Positions 44,101-55,029 are shown, counted from the first letter of the stretch. The stretch: 64,000 nt of DNA from Takakia lepidozioides (GCA_030704615.1 CM060731.1:83992756-84056755); one strand, 5' to 3'. Notes: generated by a model not told the origin, from the sequence alone. Translations and numbers: made by a program.

Positions 44101-44399
44101 GTTTGAAGTCCTAGATTTCCTTTGTTTGTTGCTTGAGCTTAGCCTAGTTGTTTTAGGCAAGCTTGGAGGAAGCATCTAGTGTGCTAGGGAGACTAGGGGA
44201 TCCTAGGACCTAGTGTGTAAGGGCCAAGAGCCATTTTTATGTGAAAATGAGAGCATCTTCCCCCAAACGCAAGAGGTTTTGTCATTTGAGAGTGTGGTGA
44301 GCCCTTGAGGTGAGTGAATATTAGGTAGGATCAACAACCCCATAGGAGAGGTGAACACTACCCCTTCCCTTCAAGTTTTGGTAGCCTACTTAGCCAAGT
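41171..44399. other. No gene seen; probable retroelement untranslated/LTR remains
   Basis: More than 3 kb without a supportable frame. Seen: a T18-like run at 42731-42747, repeated TAGTTGCTTGTTAG words at 44020-44060, and TTAGTCGCCATATATGTAGG at 42889. No LTR pair could be delimited. Confidence 0.5.
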
Positions 44400-45170
44400 G
44401 ACCCCCTTTCTACCGGTATAGTGACATGGAGAGGTCATGGATCCAGTCACGGACGATGGAGCTGTTCGAACTGGATTGGTGGAGTTGTCAGCGGGGAGTA
44501 TGCCTCGCAAAACGTAATGCCAGCTAAAAAGGATTCTATGGCAATTGGACAAAAAGAAAGGTGTGTGGGGACTATCGTCCTGTGAATCGTCCGATAGATA
44601 TGGCCATGCCAACTCCAGAGGAGATCTTTGATGCCATTGGCATGCCACGGTTTTTGCACATTGGACTTGCGATTCGGTTACCACCATTTGCCAATCAAAG
44701 AGGTTGACAAGCAAAGACGACATTCTGGGGGATTGACCAACATGGGAGGATTGCTTGTACCAATGGCGGTTCCTACCGTTTGGTTGAAAAATGCTCCTGC
44801 AAGAGTTTCTGAGGGTTATGGATAGGATTCTCGCGGGGCTAGACTTTGCCCGGTGTTACATTGATGACATCATCGTCTTTAGTGCTACGGTTGCGGAGCA
44901 TGAGAGACACCTTCAGGTGGGTTTGAGCGCTTGAGAGCGCATGGGTTAAATTGCAAACCCTGGGAAGTGCAAGTTCTCCACAACCGATTGAGTATCTGGG
45001 CCACATGATATACCCCTGGAGGATTGGGTGTTCAAAAGACAAAGGTTGAGGCCATTGCACGCATTCCCACGCCCCCGGATGTTAGCAGAGTTCGTGCTTT
45101 CATGGGGTTGACAAACTACTATCGACGGTTTGTCCAGGATTTAGCAGCATTTGCAAAGGCTCTTACCAGT
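44400..45170 (+). pseudogene. Reverse transcriptase of element E (PHD-type)
   Basis: In alternating frames: VGDYRPVNRPIDMAMPTPEE, DLRFGYHHLPIKE, then ARCYIDDIIVFSATVAEHER with the YIDD active site at ~44855, NPGKCKFSTT, EYLGHMIY and VRAFMGLTNYYRRFVQDLAA. At least four shifts or stops. Gag and protease are not present upstream. Confidence 0.85.
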
Positions 45171-45178
45171 TAACCAAG

Positions 45179-45640
45179 GTGGGTCAGGAGTGGCAGTGGG
45201 AGGAGGAGCATGAAGAAGCCTTTGAGGAACTCAAGGCTCGATTGACTTCTGCGCCTATTCGGGGGCGGTCTTTCCAGCTACATACGGATTGGAGTATGCT
45301 GGGATTGAGCAGTGCTCACAACAGGTGGATGATGAGGGAAGAGAGTTCGTGTGGCATATGCCAGCCGCTCGAACAATGATGCCGAGGCGAAGTATAGTTC
45401 CTATGAAGGGGAGTGTCTAGCTGCAGTATGGGCAGTGGCACATTTTAGATACTACCTCTATGGCAAGCTCTTCACCCTTGTCACGGATCACCAACCATTG
45501 AAGTGGTTGATGGAGTCAGCAAGCTTACCGGGAAGTTTGCACGGTGGGCACTTATGCTTCAAGAGTACGACTTCCAGGTGGTGCATCGAGTTGGAATAGT
45601 CAACTGGGATGCGGATGGATTGAGTCGCAATCCATGCACA
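45179..45640 (+). pseudogene. RNase H of element E
   Basis: QEWQWEEEHEEAFEELKARL, FQLHTDWSMLG (catalytic Asp), then after a shift MAYASRSNNDAEAKYSSYEG (Glu), VTDHQPLKWLME, and FQVVHRVG..NWDADGLSRN in a third frame. Canonical order. Confidence 0.85.
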
Positions 45641-45647
45641 AGTAAGT

Positions 45648-46514
45648 GTGACTGCTAAGGAGAGAGATCGGATCCTACAACGAACGAAGAGGTTCAAGTG
45701 GGAGGGGACTCACCCTCTCCAAGTATGGGAGGATGGACGAGTGAGGATTGTGCCTCATCCAACACAACGAGCGCGATTGGTACGCCATGCCCATGAGGAG
45801 TTGGGACATTTTGGGGTGCGGCGCACTCGTAGTTTGCTGCAAGGACAGTATTGGTGGCGGGGCATGCACACGGATGTGCAACAGTTAGTGGCAAGGTGCA
45901 TGGTGTGTGATAGAGTGCGGGCTTCTTTCAATGCACCTACTCCACAATTGCATCCTTTACCCATTATGGGTTTGGGCTATCGTTGGAGTCTTGACTTCGC
46001 AAGCCCATTGCCACTAACGATTCGTCATAATAAGTATGTGCTGGTGATGGTGGAACATTTCTCCAAATGGATTGAACTGGTGGCATTGCCTGACAAGGCA
46101 AGTGAGGGGGCTGCGTATGCATTCTTAGATCGAGTGCTTAGCCAATTTGGTGCTCCAGCCGAGGTACTCACGGACCAAGGGAGAGAGTTCTTGGGGGAGT
46201 TTCAGGCTTTGTGTGAGCAAGCCTTGATAGATCACCGCACTACTTCTCGGGATCATCCCGAGGCTGATGGCTTGGCCGAGAGGGTTGTGCAAACAGTCAA
46301 GCAAGGCTTGCGCAAGTATGGCTTGCAAAAGGGACACTTGGGAGATTGGGACCTTCAGCTACCTTGGTTGGCCATGGGTTACAGGTTTAGCAAGCAAGCA
46401 TCATTTGCCTTGTTCTTGCCTTATTTCTTTCTTTTTGGCCGAGAGCCAGATTTGTCTGCATCTATTCGCAGGGAGACTGCAGTAGTCCTAAACCTTGATG
46501 ATCCGGATGTGTGA
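45648..46514 (+). CDS. Integrase of element E: zinc-binding and catalytic core
   Basis: 288 uninterrupted codons. HHCC domain: HAHEELGHFGVRRTRSLLQG then ARCMVCDRVRAS. Core: WSLDFASPLPLTIRHNKYVL (Asp), VLTDQGREFLGEFQALCE (Asp), RDHPEADGLAERVVQTVKQG (Glu), so all three acids are in place. It ends at a TGA (46512) about 30 bp before the C-terminal frame, probably one nonsense codon inside a longer pol. Integrases join element cDNA to chromosomal DNA. This is the best preserved catalytic domain in the window. Confidence 0.88.
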   Translation: MTAKERDRILQRTKRFKWEGTHPLQVWEDGRVRIVPHPTQRARLVRHAHEELGHFGVRRTRSLLQGQYWWRGMHTDVQQLVARCMVCDRVRASFNAPTPQLHPLPIMGLGYRWSLDFASPLPLTIRHNKYVLVMVEHFSKWIELVALPDKASEGAAYAFLDRVLSQFGAPAEVLTDQGREFLGEFQALCEQALIDHRTTSRDHPEADGLAERVVQTVKQGLRKYGLQKGHLGDWDLQLPWLAMGYRFSKQASFALFLPYFFLFGREPDLSASIRRETAVVLNLDDPDV

Positions 46515-46541
46515 ACACAAGCATGTGCCCAACGGGCAAAG

Positions 46542-47030
46542 TTGTTCAAGAGAGTCATGCCTATGGCTCTTGAGAACCTTGCTATTGCCCAACACCGAGA
46601 CACATTGAGGTACGCCACTATACGTGGAGGGGGATATCGGCCAGGTGTTCGGCGTTTCCATCCTGGGGACTATGTGTATCTGCAGCAGACAGCGCCTACG
46701 ACCTTGGATGTCACAGCAGGTCGTGTGATTCTAGAGGTGTTGCCTTCAGGAGTGTTGATTCTGGAGGGTCGAGATGGCATGATATGGAAGGACCATGTGC
46801 GTAATTGTGCGTCATGTCACCTTCCACATGTGGATGGGAGGATAGATCCCAACCTTGTAGTGGTACTTGCAGGGTTGCGTTGTATGCTATGTGGGCATGC
46901 TGGTGGTGTCGCGACCATGTTGGTGTGTGACAAATGCTCAAGGGGGTGGCACATGGGATGCTTGACACCGCCACTTGAGGAGGTTCCTAGTAGAGAATGG
47001 TTGTGTCCACGATGCCTTGGACAGAGGTAG
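46542..47030 (+). CDS. Integrase C-terminus with a complete PHD finger (element E)
   Basis: 162 codons in frame with the integrase above, separated only by the TGA at 46512. Residues ~1-60 continue integrase (LENLAIAQHRDTLRYA, RRFHPGDYVYLQQ). Residues 114-158 form a PHD finger with all eight ligands, C114, C117, C129, C132, H137, C140, C155, C158 (C4HC3), plus the conserved Trp at 153. DNA 46881-47015. PHD fingers read histone H3 tails. By analogy with the chromodomain of chromoviruses this one may guide integration, which is inference. The stop (TAG) follows six residues after the finger region, so the finger is the natural C-terminus. A RING was excluded by ligand spacing and the single His at position five. 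Confidence 0.87.
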   Translation: MFKRVMPMALENLAIAQHRDTLRYATIRGGGYRPGVRRFHPGDYVYLQQTAPTTLDVTAGRVILEVLPSGVLILEGRDGMIWKDHVRNCASCHLPHVDGRIDPNLVVVLAGLRCMLCGHAGGVATMLVCDKCSRGWHMGCLTPPLEEVPSREWLCPRCLGQR

Positions 47031-47284
47031 TGGGGCTTGACAGTGGCGAGGTTGACAAATGATCCAAGGTCTAGCTAACGGGAGTTCGATGTTGGACACC
47101 CAATTGAAGCCATGGATTGCAGGAAGGCGAGTAACGATGGGGCTACTTTTGCACCCGGCCTCTTGATCTATTGACTTCAGATAGTGGGACTTGGGCGATT
47201 GATGACCAAGCGATGATCTTATTGGGATGGATACTTGTCAGCTATCTGGTGTTAAAGAAACCTAAGCACCGGCTAGGGGCGCGA

Positions 47285-47842
47285 TTGTGGTATAGCTTTC
47301 TAGGATTGTGTGCTTAGATTGTGTGGTGGACAACAATGTATGTTGTGGCACGATGCTTAGATGCACGACAGCTGTCATGATTTTAGTCATGGTTATTTAG
47401 AATTACCTACTTCTAATTAACTAGGACATTTTAGATATTTATATTTATATTTTGTGTGTTGGGACTTCATTGGGTCTCACATGCCAAGTGAGGTGTCGAG
47501 CCTCACTTGGGACATGGGGATAGGTTTTCCCCTTGTGAGGATGGAGGAGGCTCATCTTCTTGTAGTTGAGCCTCCATGAGCCTTTCCCACCTCCACAGCT
47601 CTAGGTATCGAGAGGGAGTGTGGTGAGGGCTTTATAGAGTGGATTCCTTTAGCAAAGGTGCCATTGGCTTGACTTAGTTTATGTAATTGAGTGGATTCAT
47701 GAGTGGAGTGTTTCCATTGTGTGTTCACTTCCATTATCGGAAGACGGCCTATTCATTGTGGTATAGCTTTCTAGGATTGTGTGCTTAGATTGTGTGGTGG
47801 ACAGCGATGTATGTTGTGGCACGATGCTTAGGTGCACGACAT
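47285..47842 (+). repeat. ~86 bp direct repeat bracketing an LTR-like segment
   Basis: ATTGTGGTATAGCTTTCTAG...GCACGACA occurs at 47286-47370 and 47757-47842, differing at a few bases. Between them, 47371 starts TGTCATGATTTTAGTCATGG, contains AT-rich TATTTATATTTATATTTTG and looks like an LTR of about 385 bp. It may be the 3' LTR region of element E. 47031-47284 shows no gene. Confidence 0.6.
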
Positions 47843-47969
47843 GTTAAATATATCATATCTATCATCTAAAATTAAATATTTGGATAAATTCCCTCAATTT
47901 GAGGTACCTATATAGACTTTCATAGAGGAAAAATCTGCCTCTCAAAGTCCACCGTACCCTGCAACTGCC

Positions 47970-48240
47970 ATGGATGCTCACCAAGTGTTCAACAAAATGC
48001 CTCAACTATCTTTGATCACATGGAATATAATGTTGGCAGGAGTTACCAAGCATGGGTGTGGTAGGAATGCTTTGGAGACCCATGAGCAACTGCTGCGTGA
48101 AGGGGTGAAGCCCAACCATATCATGTTTTGTGTTTGCAATGCGTGTGCAAGTTTGGGAGCTCCGGAAAAAAGGAAAGAGGTCCATGGTGACATCGTCAAA
48201 GCTGGAATTGTACCAGATGTCATTCTGAACACTGCTGACG
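47970..48240 (+). pseudogene. PPR protein fragment (PLS type)
   Basis: From ATG 47970: DAHQVFNKMPQLSLITWNIM, LAGVTKHGCGRNALE, QLLREGVKPNHIMF, NACASLGAPEKRKEVHGDIV, KAGIVPDVILNTA. This covers about two and a half pentatricopeptide repeats with the L/S-type spacing of organelle RNA-editing or processing factors. It stops being PPR after ILNTA, at about 48231. Complete PPR proteins have ten or more repeats and a targeting peptide, so this is a remnant. Several positions are damaged (NKMPQLSL for the usual KMP-x-R-[DN]-x). Confidence 0.85.
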
Positions 48241-50740
48241 AGTCTCGCCACACGCGCAACAACCGCGGGGAAAAGGAAGGGTAACGTCGATCCGGGGCCT
48301 GGAGTCCGGCGACGAGGTGGGTTGGGCTCAAGAACCGCCCACCCGTGAAGTGTGTCACTAAGCTTGGCGAAGGGTCAGCGGTCGATGGAGGGAACAACCT
48401 CCCGCTATCCTAAACTACCAGCAAACGCATGTTTCAACTCCTACGCTCACGGGGCATAATTCGTTTGTTGTCTCCTACGGAATCTACTCCTAACTAATTG
48501 CCTTCCAAGACTTCTTTATTTGCGTTAACACAGCTTCATCCCGGAGCTATTAGCATCCCCGGCACGTTCTCTCTGCCTGACGGTTTCCGGAGGACCGGCA
48601 AAGCGTTAAGGACAAACTGCTTAGGTCTGGGTTACTTCACAATCACGCTTCCCCGGATCGCACGTGTGTGCAAAGGGGACGCCTACATTTTTGCTATCCG
48701 AAGGAGAGAGCACACCCTAGCCTAGAATAAAAGCTCTTAACCTGGACAATATCCCACTTCCTTGCTAATTTTTAGGGCTCCTGGCCATTTCCTAACAATA
48801 TAATTCAATAGAGAAGATGGGAACAATAATACCCTAGGCAAACTCTTGAACTTAGGAAATAGAGATAAAAACCCTAGATTTAATTACCCCTATCCATATT
48901 TTCTGGTACTTTTCTAAGCAAAAAATCCCTTGAAAATCAATTACTAAATCTGGAAATTCACTAATTCTAGAAAAATAGGCATTAGGTAGGAATTCATCTA
49001 AGCTTTCCAATGACCCATGGCTTGGTCTCTAGATAATTCTCTAACCCCCTCTCATTGCCCAAAAACCACTATTGGCCTAATAGGTCCAAACAACCAAGCC
49101 CTTAATACACAGCCCCTAGCCTCTAGGTCCTAGGTTCAAACCCCCCTAGAGTTTCAAACAGCGGATGAAAAACTGTTTTTTTTCATCCACTGGTCATCCA
49201 CTGTTCATCCCTGCAATGGATGAAAACTGCATTTTTCATCCTACCTTCATCCACTGTTCATCCAGCCTGCGGATGAAATACTGCTTACCTCATCTGCCCC
49301 TCATCCATCCATGGCTAACCATCCACTATTCCACATTCCTCAAAAAACGCTTCTCACCTATGAATAATATATTTTGTGGTTCCGCTGTTGGTTCCTCCAC
49401 CTTCCTAAAGTGCATTTTAAGGCTGGGTGCAAACGGAAACGACTCCCTCTTCCACTCCAAACCCCCTTCTACCCCTCCCAAAAGCTTATCGTCCGCTTTT
49501 CGTGAGCAAGGTGTCTCGGTGTGAGCCGAGCGGCCGATTCCCCATCTGACCACCTATGACATACCAAAACGAAGGCCCCAAAGACCTCCACCCTTAATTC
49601 TAATTTCCACCCCAGCCGGTAAGGAGACCACATAGCAAAGCTCCCTCAATGGACAAGGACAAGAACCATTCAAAAAGTATTTTCCTACCTAAGATCCCCC
49701 TTAAGCTATTATCCGCTGGTCCATCCCAGCCCTTTTACGGTCGTAGACCCGTGCAGGGCAGCGTGGCAAGGCGCCGTTGGACGAGGCGACAAACCGCTGG
49801 TCTCAGCCTTGCGGGTAAAGCGACGGACCGCCGGGTAAAGCCAGGAAGATCCTAAGTGGCAAGGCCGTCGTACCTGCGTGGCTGCTGTCGAGCAGCTTGG
49901 GGCTGGTGGTCAACGCCTCTGCAGCCCGCTTCAAACCAATAGCCAGCTCCCGGCTATTGCCATGGTATCCCCTTTATTGCGTCTCACTTTTGGGAACCCC
50001 ATCATGAATCCATGGTCTTTTGCCTTCACCTAAAAAAAACAAGGAAATAAACCCCAAGCTAACCCCAAAGGGGTAGCCTAACCTTCCCAAGGGTTAGCTA
50101 TGGTCCTTCATAGCTTAACCAAGCTAGGGAGGCCATATTAGATCTGATTTTTGATCTGTAAATTAGTTATGCATGAAAAATAAATTTCCAGCGACAAAAT
50201 AAACTTGAAAAAAACATGCTAGCTCTTCCACCTTGCTCCTCTCCTATGGGGGGTGATATGCTTAACAAAGAGACAAATGAATGGCAAGTCTAGAGGGCTT
50301 AGTGCACACTAAGCTACATTCATGTGCGCCAAATGAAATGAAATAAAAAGCAAAAGAAGGCCTAGTGGCCAACAAAAAAGAGAACCCACATCCCACTTAG
50401 AGATCCCACTGCATGGTTAGCTCTAGAGCTAGGGGTTAGATCTTTCCACTCTTAAGCCAAAAGACAAAACATAGATAAAAATGCCTCTTGGCCACTAAGG
50501 AGGGTTAGTCTCTCTCTTTCCCAAGCTCCTACTACTCTTTAGGTAGCTAGGACCAAGCTAAGGTTAGATATAAGCTTCCAACAACAATGGACAAGCAAGA
50601 GAACACAAAATGCATCATATATGAACAAGAGCTAAGACTATCTTCTTGAAAAATTGGCGTGTCACTTGCCAAATCAATACAAATCTCCTGACCCTTCAAA
50701 CTCCCCAAATCCTTCAAACCGAAGGCAAAGTAATTTCTAT
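48241..50740. other. No gene seen; short dispersed repeats
   Basis: A cluster of TTCATCC/GGATGAA words (49165-49315, both strands) gives hairpins of the type CGGATGAA...TTCATCC. A GC-rich stretch at 49735-49960 differs in composition from the AT-rich surroundings. No frame has a recognisable domain. Confidence 0.45.
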
Positions 50741-51262
50741 AAGCCCTTAGAAATCGCTGGATCCTCCGCCTCTCTCCCCCGGTGAGTGTAGGTCCAACAT
50801 CTGGTTCCCAGTTCTCCTCAGTGACTGCAACCTTGGGTACACCAGGCTTGGAAGTAGGAGACGCATCCTTTGGTTGCTAGATAGCAACCTCTTGGGCTTT
50901 ATCCGCCCACCCTGACCATGGCGTAGCCTCCACTTGCTCCGCCATAGCCACCTTGAGAACATCCTCTAGGAAGAAACATTCTCAACCTCTTCAAAAACAT
51001 TGGCCACCTTGGCCTCCAACTGATCCTCAGTGTATGGCTCTTCCCACTCTTCATACTACTGCTTGAGAGATCCAATGACTCTCTCTTTGCGCATCTCATC
51101 CCACATCTTCCATGGGTGTTTGCACCCCATGATCCTGTGCTCGCCCCCACTCACTGTCTCCACCATCCTGGTTGGCAGAGGGGATACAATACCAAATGGG
51201 AGTGCAGAAATAGCCACCACTGTCTGCAACCTCCGTTGCTCAATCATGCACAAGCCAATGAC
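50741..51262 (-). pseudogene. Linker downstream of the methyltransferase, undefined
   Basis: Minus-strand pieces CMIEQRRLQTVVAISALPFG and KHPWKMWDEMRKERVIG, then acidic EEWEEPYTEDQLEAKVANVF, read sensibly in broken frames. This is where RT would be expected to follow in a pol polyprotein, but no RT motif appears before 50741. Confidence 0.4.
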
Positions 51263-52330
51263 TCATGTCAAGCAATTTAGATCCATTGCTTGACCCAACA
51301 CATATCGGCGTGATGCCTCTGACAGAGCTGACACAGTTGTAGTGCCCGTGGCAAATCCCATTGCCCACTCTCGCTCATCTGCATTGGGCTCCACCAATTG
51401 CTGTAGCACACTATCCCAAATCAACCCAGGACCATTGTCTCGAAAAGCATGAGACGAGGGAAAGCTCATGAGCGTAGGCAAGGCCGCACGTGGCTGCCCC
51501 AAACGATTTACCATTGCTAGAGGTGGACGGTCATCATGTCGCACCCTCTGTGGTTGCCTCCCTTGGTCCAAAATGCCCTCAACTGTGAGATTGGGTGGCC
51601 GTTGAATGGAATCATATGCTCTCTTGAGCAGCTCTGGTGGTGCAAGATTGGTCCACCACAATCGAGGTCGATGCGCTTGTGATCCCACCGCTGTTGCATC
51701 CAATAGCACCGCCGATCCAATCCAAGACCGCACCTGATGCACCCTGGCCATAACCCTGGCCCGATAGTCCCCCATAAGAGGAACATTCTCCAAGATATAG
51801 GCTAGAGGTTGCACTTGCCTCGTCTGCAGGTCATGCAACACTCTCAACATCTCCCAAAACAAATGCGATCGTGCATCATGCAAGCCATTTCCATGACCTG
51901 TGAGAGAGTATCATTGGCAAGGCCATCCAGCTATCACCAAGTCAATGGCACCATGCCGGTCCAAATCATCCGCCCCAGCAAGGTAATGTCTGTTGGCAAG
52001 GCCTTTTGATACCCTTGAATTGCTGAGGATACCGGTGTGTGAGCAAGGCGATGTGGCGCATAGAAATACGCCGAGCTATCTCATCCTTCTCCACATACAA
52101 GTACTTGCGTACTTTAATCTCTGCTTGCAACATTCCTGCAAGCCCAGTGCTCATGCCTCCAAACATGTCTAGCAAACAAATCCCTGAGTCAAGTGGTTGC
52201 CAGGTAATGGGCATTGTGTCCAAAGGAGCTAATTGAGGAGGTCCGGGTGATGTCACTGAACTCCCCTCACTCACCAATGGATAGGCCTCCTGCCATGCTT
52301 GGTGCACACACTCGCCTGCTACTCGATGCA
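51263..52330 (-). pseudogene. C5 cytosine DNA methyltransferase carried by a retroelement
   Basis: Minus strand. Motif I: ICLLDMFGGMSTGLAGMLQA (~52190-52130), then YLYVEKDEIARR. After a frameshift near 52000, motif IV: DLVIAGWPCQ with the catalytic Cys codon at 51917-51919, immediately followed by an in-frame TGA (51911-51913). Motif VI: ILENVPLMG (~51785). Motif VIII: GSQAHRPRLWW (~51665). Motifs IX/X: EASRRYVLGQAMDLN (~51290). Motif order I-IV-VI-VIII-X is canonical, not the permuted DRM order; the ending resembles DNMT3-like enzymes more than bacterial GN-V enzymes. The enzyme would transfer methyl groups to cytosine C5. It sits directly after a retropepsin and gag on the same strand. Two lesions, so not active as it stands. 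Confidence 0.85.
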
Positions 52331-52599
52331 AATTCCCAACTGTACCCCACAGTGGAATATGAACAGGCACATGAGGAAGCAAATCAGCCTTGTATGCCAA
52401 TTGTTTGTCCTCATCAGGTGGTGGCCTATCATCTGCATGGCTATTGCCCTCCAAGAGCTCACCACCCCAAGCCACCACCCCTGAGAATGCAACCAATGTG
52501 GGCATCATCCTATGATCCACCGCTACATTCCCAATAAACCGCACTGGGAGCAGTGCACGTCGACCATCCCCTGACTGCCATTCCGGCCTGTAGGATGCC

Positions 52600-52960
52600 G
52601 TTTCATCCCAAAAAAGTAAAGCCCATCGGGTATAACACAGCCCCACCAACAAGCACATCATAAGACATTGCGTCCATAACAATGGCTTTAGCTCTCATGA
52701 CAGAGCCATCTGTAGGATGATCTGGCTGTAATCAAATGAATAGCTCATGGCGTGTAATCCCTCGTGCCTTCTTTGAACCGCCCAAAGATGTTTGAATTTG
52801 GAAAGGACAAGGCTCCAAATCCGCCTCTGTAAGGCCCAAGCCTGTAATTGCTGCTCTCCCCAACATCAATGGTTGTGCTCCCGAGTCCAACAAGACCCGC
52901 AGTGGCCTATACCTCCTCCCGGCAACTGAAACACACCATCCTGATTGTCCACCAGGACTA
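52600..52960 (-). pseudogene. Aspartic protease of the methyltransferase-bearing element
   Basis: LRVLLDSGAQPLMLGRAAI carries the DSGA active site (codons at about 52893-52882); downstream SYDVLVGGAVLYPMGF corresponds to the ILG..F flap region of retropepsins. A TGA near 52738 and a shift in a T6 run near 52612 separate it from the methyltransferase frame, which begins WDETASYRPEWQSG. Confidence 0.75.
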
Positions 52961-53345
52961 CCCCAAGAGTCACCATACTACGCTCAATGGCTGGTCTAGC
53001 TGGCAACTCCTGCAACCTTGCAGCTGCCGCTTGCCATGGCGCAGCTGTGGCTGTCTTCACCCTTGAATCCAAGACATCTATGCGCTGCATTTGATCCGCT
53101 ATCCCCGCAGATAGCGCCGATGCATCACAGGGTCAGGGTCAAGGTCATGACCAAGGCAAGGTGGATAGACTTGCCCAACTAGAGCAATGTCTTGCTACCA
53201 TGGCCACTACTCATGTTGCGCCAACTCCAAGGCTTGAGGTTCAAGCCCCACCTGCACAACCTCCTATGCCTAGGGAAGACCAGATTGGTATGGGCTTCAC
53301 CTCATGCCCATACTTTCCACAATGCCCACACTGTAGTTGTGTAGG

Positions 53346-54420
53346 CTATGCCTGTGCCGGCCATTTGTCTCTCTCCGGGAAATCCTTCTTGACATGGGCT
53401 CCTCCACAATCCCAACATGACACACTCGTCTGTTGCTGGCCTGAGAATGAAGGGAGAGACCTCTGAATCTGAGATCCTCTATGGCCTTCCCTAGGCTTCA
53501 TCTGAGCTCCCTTGTTGCCTTGAGCACGTTGGGGAGTTGGTTGTTGTTGGAACTCCACTTTGTTGTGTCTCCTTGCCAAATCCCACCATAACCACCCGCT
53601 CCTCCACCATATTGAGTTCTATCCGCTCTGCCAGCAAAAACACATTTGCTAAGGTGGGTTGGGCTACTTGTAGGAGAGTTGCATCCCGCACCCTTCTCCT
53701 CAGTTCCTTGTCCAGGATTCCATACCAGAACTGGTGTGTCTGAGCTTCTGTAACCCCTTGGGTTACGTTTATCAAGCGTCTCATACGAGTGTAAGCCTCC
53801 CTCAAACTCTCAGTAGGCCTTTGTTGGAACTCTTGCAAGCTCCACAACTTCTCTGTCCTTATCCCTTGGTAGTTTCTCCTCAACTCCTCGAAGAACTCCA
53901 CAACTGGGTTAAAGGCAGGCACAGGTGCTAGTGCTGCAGCAGAAGCTTGAGTGGATTTCCCAGCTCCTGTACCACTTGTCCCACTACTAGTGCTTGCAGT
54001 TGGAGATGTTTTGTGTAGCTGCTGGTGTCGCCGCTGCCCTTGTGCCTCTAGTGATAGAGACATAGTTAGGTGACCAATACTCTTGCCACTCCTCAATCTC
54101 CACCGCATGTCCCCGCCTAAATTCATGGTAATCATCCATGGGCAGCCCCTCAAGGTGCTGGAATAGCCCCTTCCACGCCATAAAGGGCGTAAATAGTTGT
54201 GGATTGCACATTTGCTGCAAATCACACCAACGTGTCCCACAACAATGGCACGGAAATGGCTTGCACCCTCGGCGAGAATCCTCCTGACTCCGAGTCTGAA
54301 TCTTCCTCAGAAGACACTGAAGGTGAAGGTGACCTAAACCGCACACCTTGTCTTGTGTACCCACTAGTATCGCTAGTGCTCGTACCGGCACTCCCCTCAG
54401 CAACTGGTGGCACCTCCGTG
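53346..54420 (-). pseudogene. gag of the methyltransferase-bearing element
   Basis: In changing minus-strand frames: a Ser/Glu-rich N-part (RFRSPSPSVSSEEDSDSESG, ~54350), FTPFMAWKGLFQHLEGLPMD, then the gag domain (FFEELRRNYQGIRTEKLWSL, LREAYTRMRRLINVTQ, HQFWYGILDKELRRRVRDA, NVFLLAERIELNM). A knuckle-like CWDCGGAHVKKDF follows, in which the last Cys is Phe (~53410). No LTR or primer site could be recognised upstream (54440-54700). Confidence 0.82.
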
Positions 54421-55029
54421 ATGAGAACTCACAACCCAACCGGTTGTCAACCTGTCTCTAATCCTCACTTTCTACAAGGTAACCGGGTAGAGAACCTGTT
54501 GCGGCCTATGGGTTAGACTAGTATTACATTCGTAACATAAACCTACACCTGCACCTGCATCCACCGCAAGCACTCATATGGTCTGCTGGTCATCAACCCA
54601 GCCTCACCATAAGAGAAACAATGATGGTCTGACTGGTCATCACCCCAGCCTCACCACCAACATCACGCTCTAGGATTGGCCGGTGATCAAATCTGGACCA
54701 ACCTCCTATGAAAACAAGCGCCCACACAAAACTGACATGGCGCACAGTCAAGCATGCAGGTGTGGGGGGGATCCAAACACAAGAAAATCAAGACAGTAAC
54801 TCCCCCACACCAAAAAAAACACTCCACAGTGTCGCTCCTGCAAGGACACCCCAGCCCAAACCCGGACTGACTCTTGCCTCCACCTATGGAAAGGTTTTGG
54901 CCTACATAGAGGGTGGAAGACTACGGGGAAGAGAAACTAAAGCAATTCCTAATCCCAGAATGCTCTCATCCCACTAGTTTCCCCCTATCTCTAAACGCTC
55001 TTGCTCATGACCAACAGACAGAACTACAT
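54421..55029. other. No gene seen
   Basis: Non-coding by inspection. Two similar CTGGTCATCA.CCCAGCCTCACC segments (54587 and 54640) suggest a short duplication. Confidence 0.45.

Noticed and set aside
46850-46864. CTTGTAGTG as the missing right end of the CACTA element
   Set aside because: It lies inside the PHD-integrase coding frame 36 kb away and has no subterminal GTCACAC words.
49040-49150. TGGCCTAATAGG and GGTTCAAACCCC as pol III A and B boxes of a second SINE or tRNA
   Set aside because: The spacing is possible but there is no cloverleaf, tail or target duplication; probably chance.
53587-54240. Reading the methyltransferase-linked gag as a host protein
   Set aside because: Gag-type helices, a knuckle and a DSGA protease directly downstream fit a retroelement better.
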